Shown here: piece by piece, positions 32,334-32,510 of the stretch
Layout: each line of letters opens with the position of its first letter
How positions within the stretch are numbered: the first letter of the stretch is position 1
DNA from: Trichocoleus sp. FACHB-40
Lineage (GTDB): Bacteria > Cyanobacteriota > Cyanobacteriia > Cyanobacteriales > FACHB-T130
DNA: 32,510 nucleotides
NCBI RefSeq assembly: GCF_014695915.1
Contig: NZ_JACJPF010000047.1
Span: 1 to 32,510, forward strand
Reading direction: 5' to 3'
Position numbers and translations under genes: made by a program
Notes under the pieces: generated by a model
Seen by the model: the letters and a program-made list of their open reading frames with translations, nothing else
Told to the model about the DNA's origin: nothing
Database searches by the model: none

Positions 32334-32375
32334 ATAACGTATAATCAATTTATTTGCCTGTAAGATAAAGAAGCA

Positions 32376-32510
32376 ATGCCTGCCAAAAACTATCTCCAAA
32401 AAAGCAAAAAGAAAAACTGCAAATAGCTTTAAAAGAGGAAGAGAATGCAGATATTAGAGAAAGGATTTTAATATTATTATTGTTGAATGATGGGAGAACC
32501 CAAGCCAACA
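32376..32510 (+). mobile_element. 5' end of an IS630-type transposase, frame-shifted
   Basis: ATG at 32376 encodes MPAKNYLQK and stops soon after. In the -1 frame the sequence continues KQKEKLQIALKEEENADIRE and RILILLLLNDGRTQA, the well-known N-terminal helix-turn-helix region of IS630 family transposases (MPAKNYL...RERILILLLLNDG). The junction is an A6G run (32398-32404). A -1 ribosomal frameshift or a one-base sequence change would both join them. The gene runs past the window end, so I cannot tell whether the element is intact. Left inverted repeat not identified. Confidence 0.75.

Overview
The window is chromosomal DNA of a cyanobacterium. The evidence is the orange carotenoid protein, Ycf34, several small proteins known mainly from cyanobacteria (DUF3143, DUF3288), a ClpC of cyanobacterial/chloroplast type, a phosphoribulokinase homologue, and the very frequent octamer GCGATCGC (HIP1). 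Heptameric tandem repeats of the STRR type and many small hairpin repeats suggest a large, repeat-rich, probably filamentous genome. I would not name a genus from sequence alone.

Left part (1-11626): the first codons of a leftward gene; an AT-rich ABC-F ATPase without HIP1 sites that looks acquired; a family 2 glycosyltransferase; argG; a DedA membrane protein; a lone Hpt domain protein; Ycf34; a CCA-adding enzyme/poly(A) polymerase family gene carrying an in-frame repeat block; the orange carotenoid protein with a promoter and a structured leader; GrpB and an FAD amine-oxidase-like protein in one leftward unit; and a YaaW-like protein. Middle part (11840-15686): an O-antigen-ligase-type membrane protein with a repeat-derived insert, a pentapeptide-repeat/HNH nuclease fusion, and a membrane-anchored J-protein overlapping a DUF3143 gene.

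Core block (15772-22747): uppS and cdaA overlap by 4 bp and lysA lies upstream on the same strand. This places undecaprenyl diphosphate synthesis, c-di-AMP synthesis and the last step of lysine synthesis together. Divergent from lysA run rimI and clpC, the latter ending in a textbook terminator. After that come a MOSC protein, a DUF3288 protein, a decayed patch (IS5-type transposase remnant joined to a broken TPR gene), a small unknown gene, mazG, a DUF2227 membrane protein and tRNA-Val(UAC).

Right part (27099-32510): a NACHT NTPase with a membrane-spanning C-terminus. Its N-terminal domain is cut off by a single in-frame TGA. It is followed by a gene-poor stretch with coding-like debris, a phosphoribulokinase homologue lacking the N-terminal regulatory cysteine, radC, a MITE-like inverted repeat, a small exported protein, and the start of an IS630-type transposase whose frame needs a -1 shift at an A6G run.

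The most distinctive signals are: (1) interspersed or heptameric repeats translated in-frame inside or at the ends of several housekeeping proteins; (2) two long perfect palindromes centred exactly on HIP1 sites; (3) the 60-bp repeat of the pentapeptide-HNH gene, which equals one beta-helix coil; (4) the NACHT locus split by one stop codon; (5) a nested stem in the ocp leader. No CRISPR array, rRNA, phage module or complete insertion sequence was seen.
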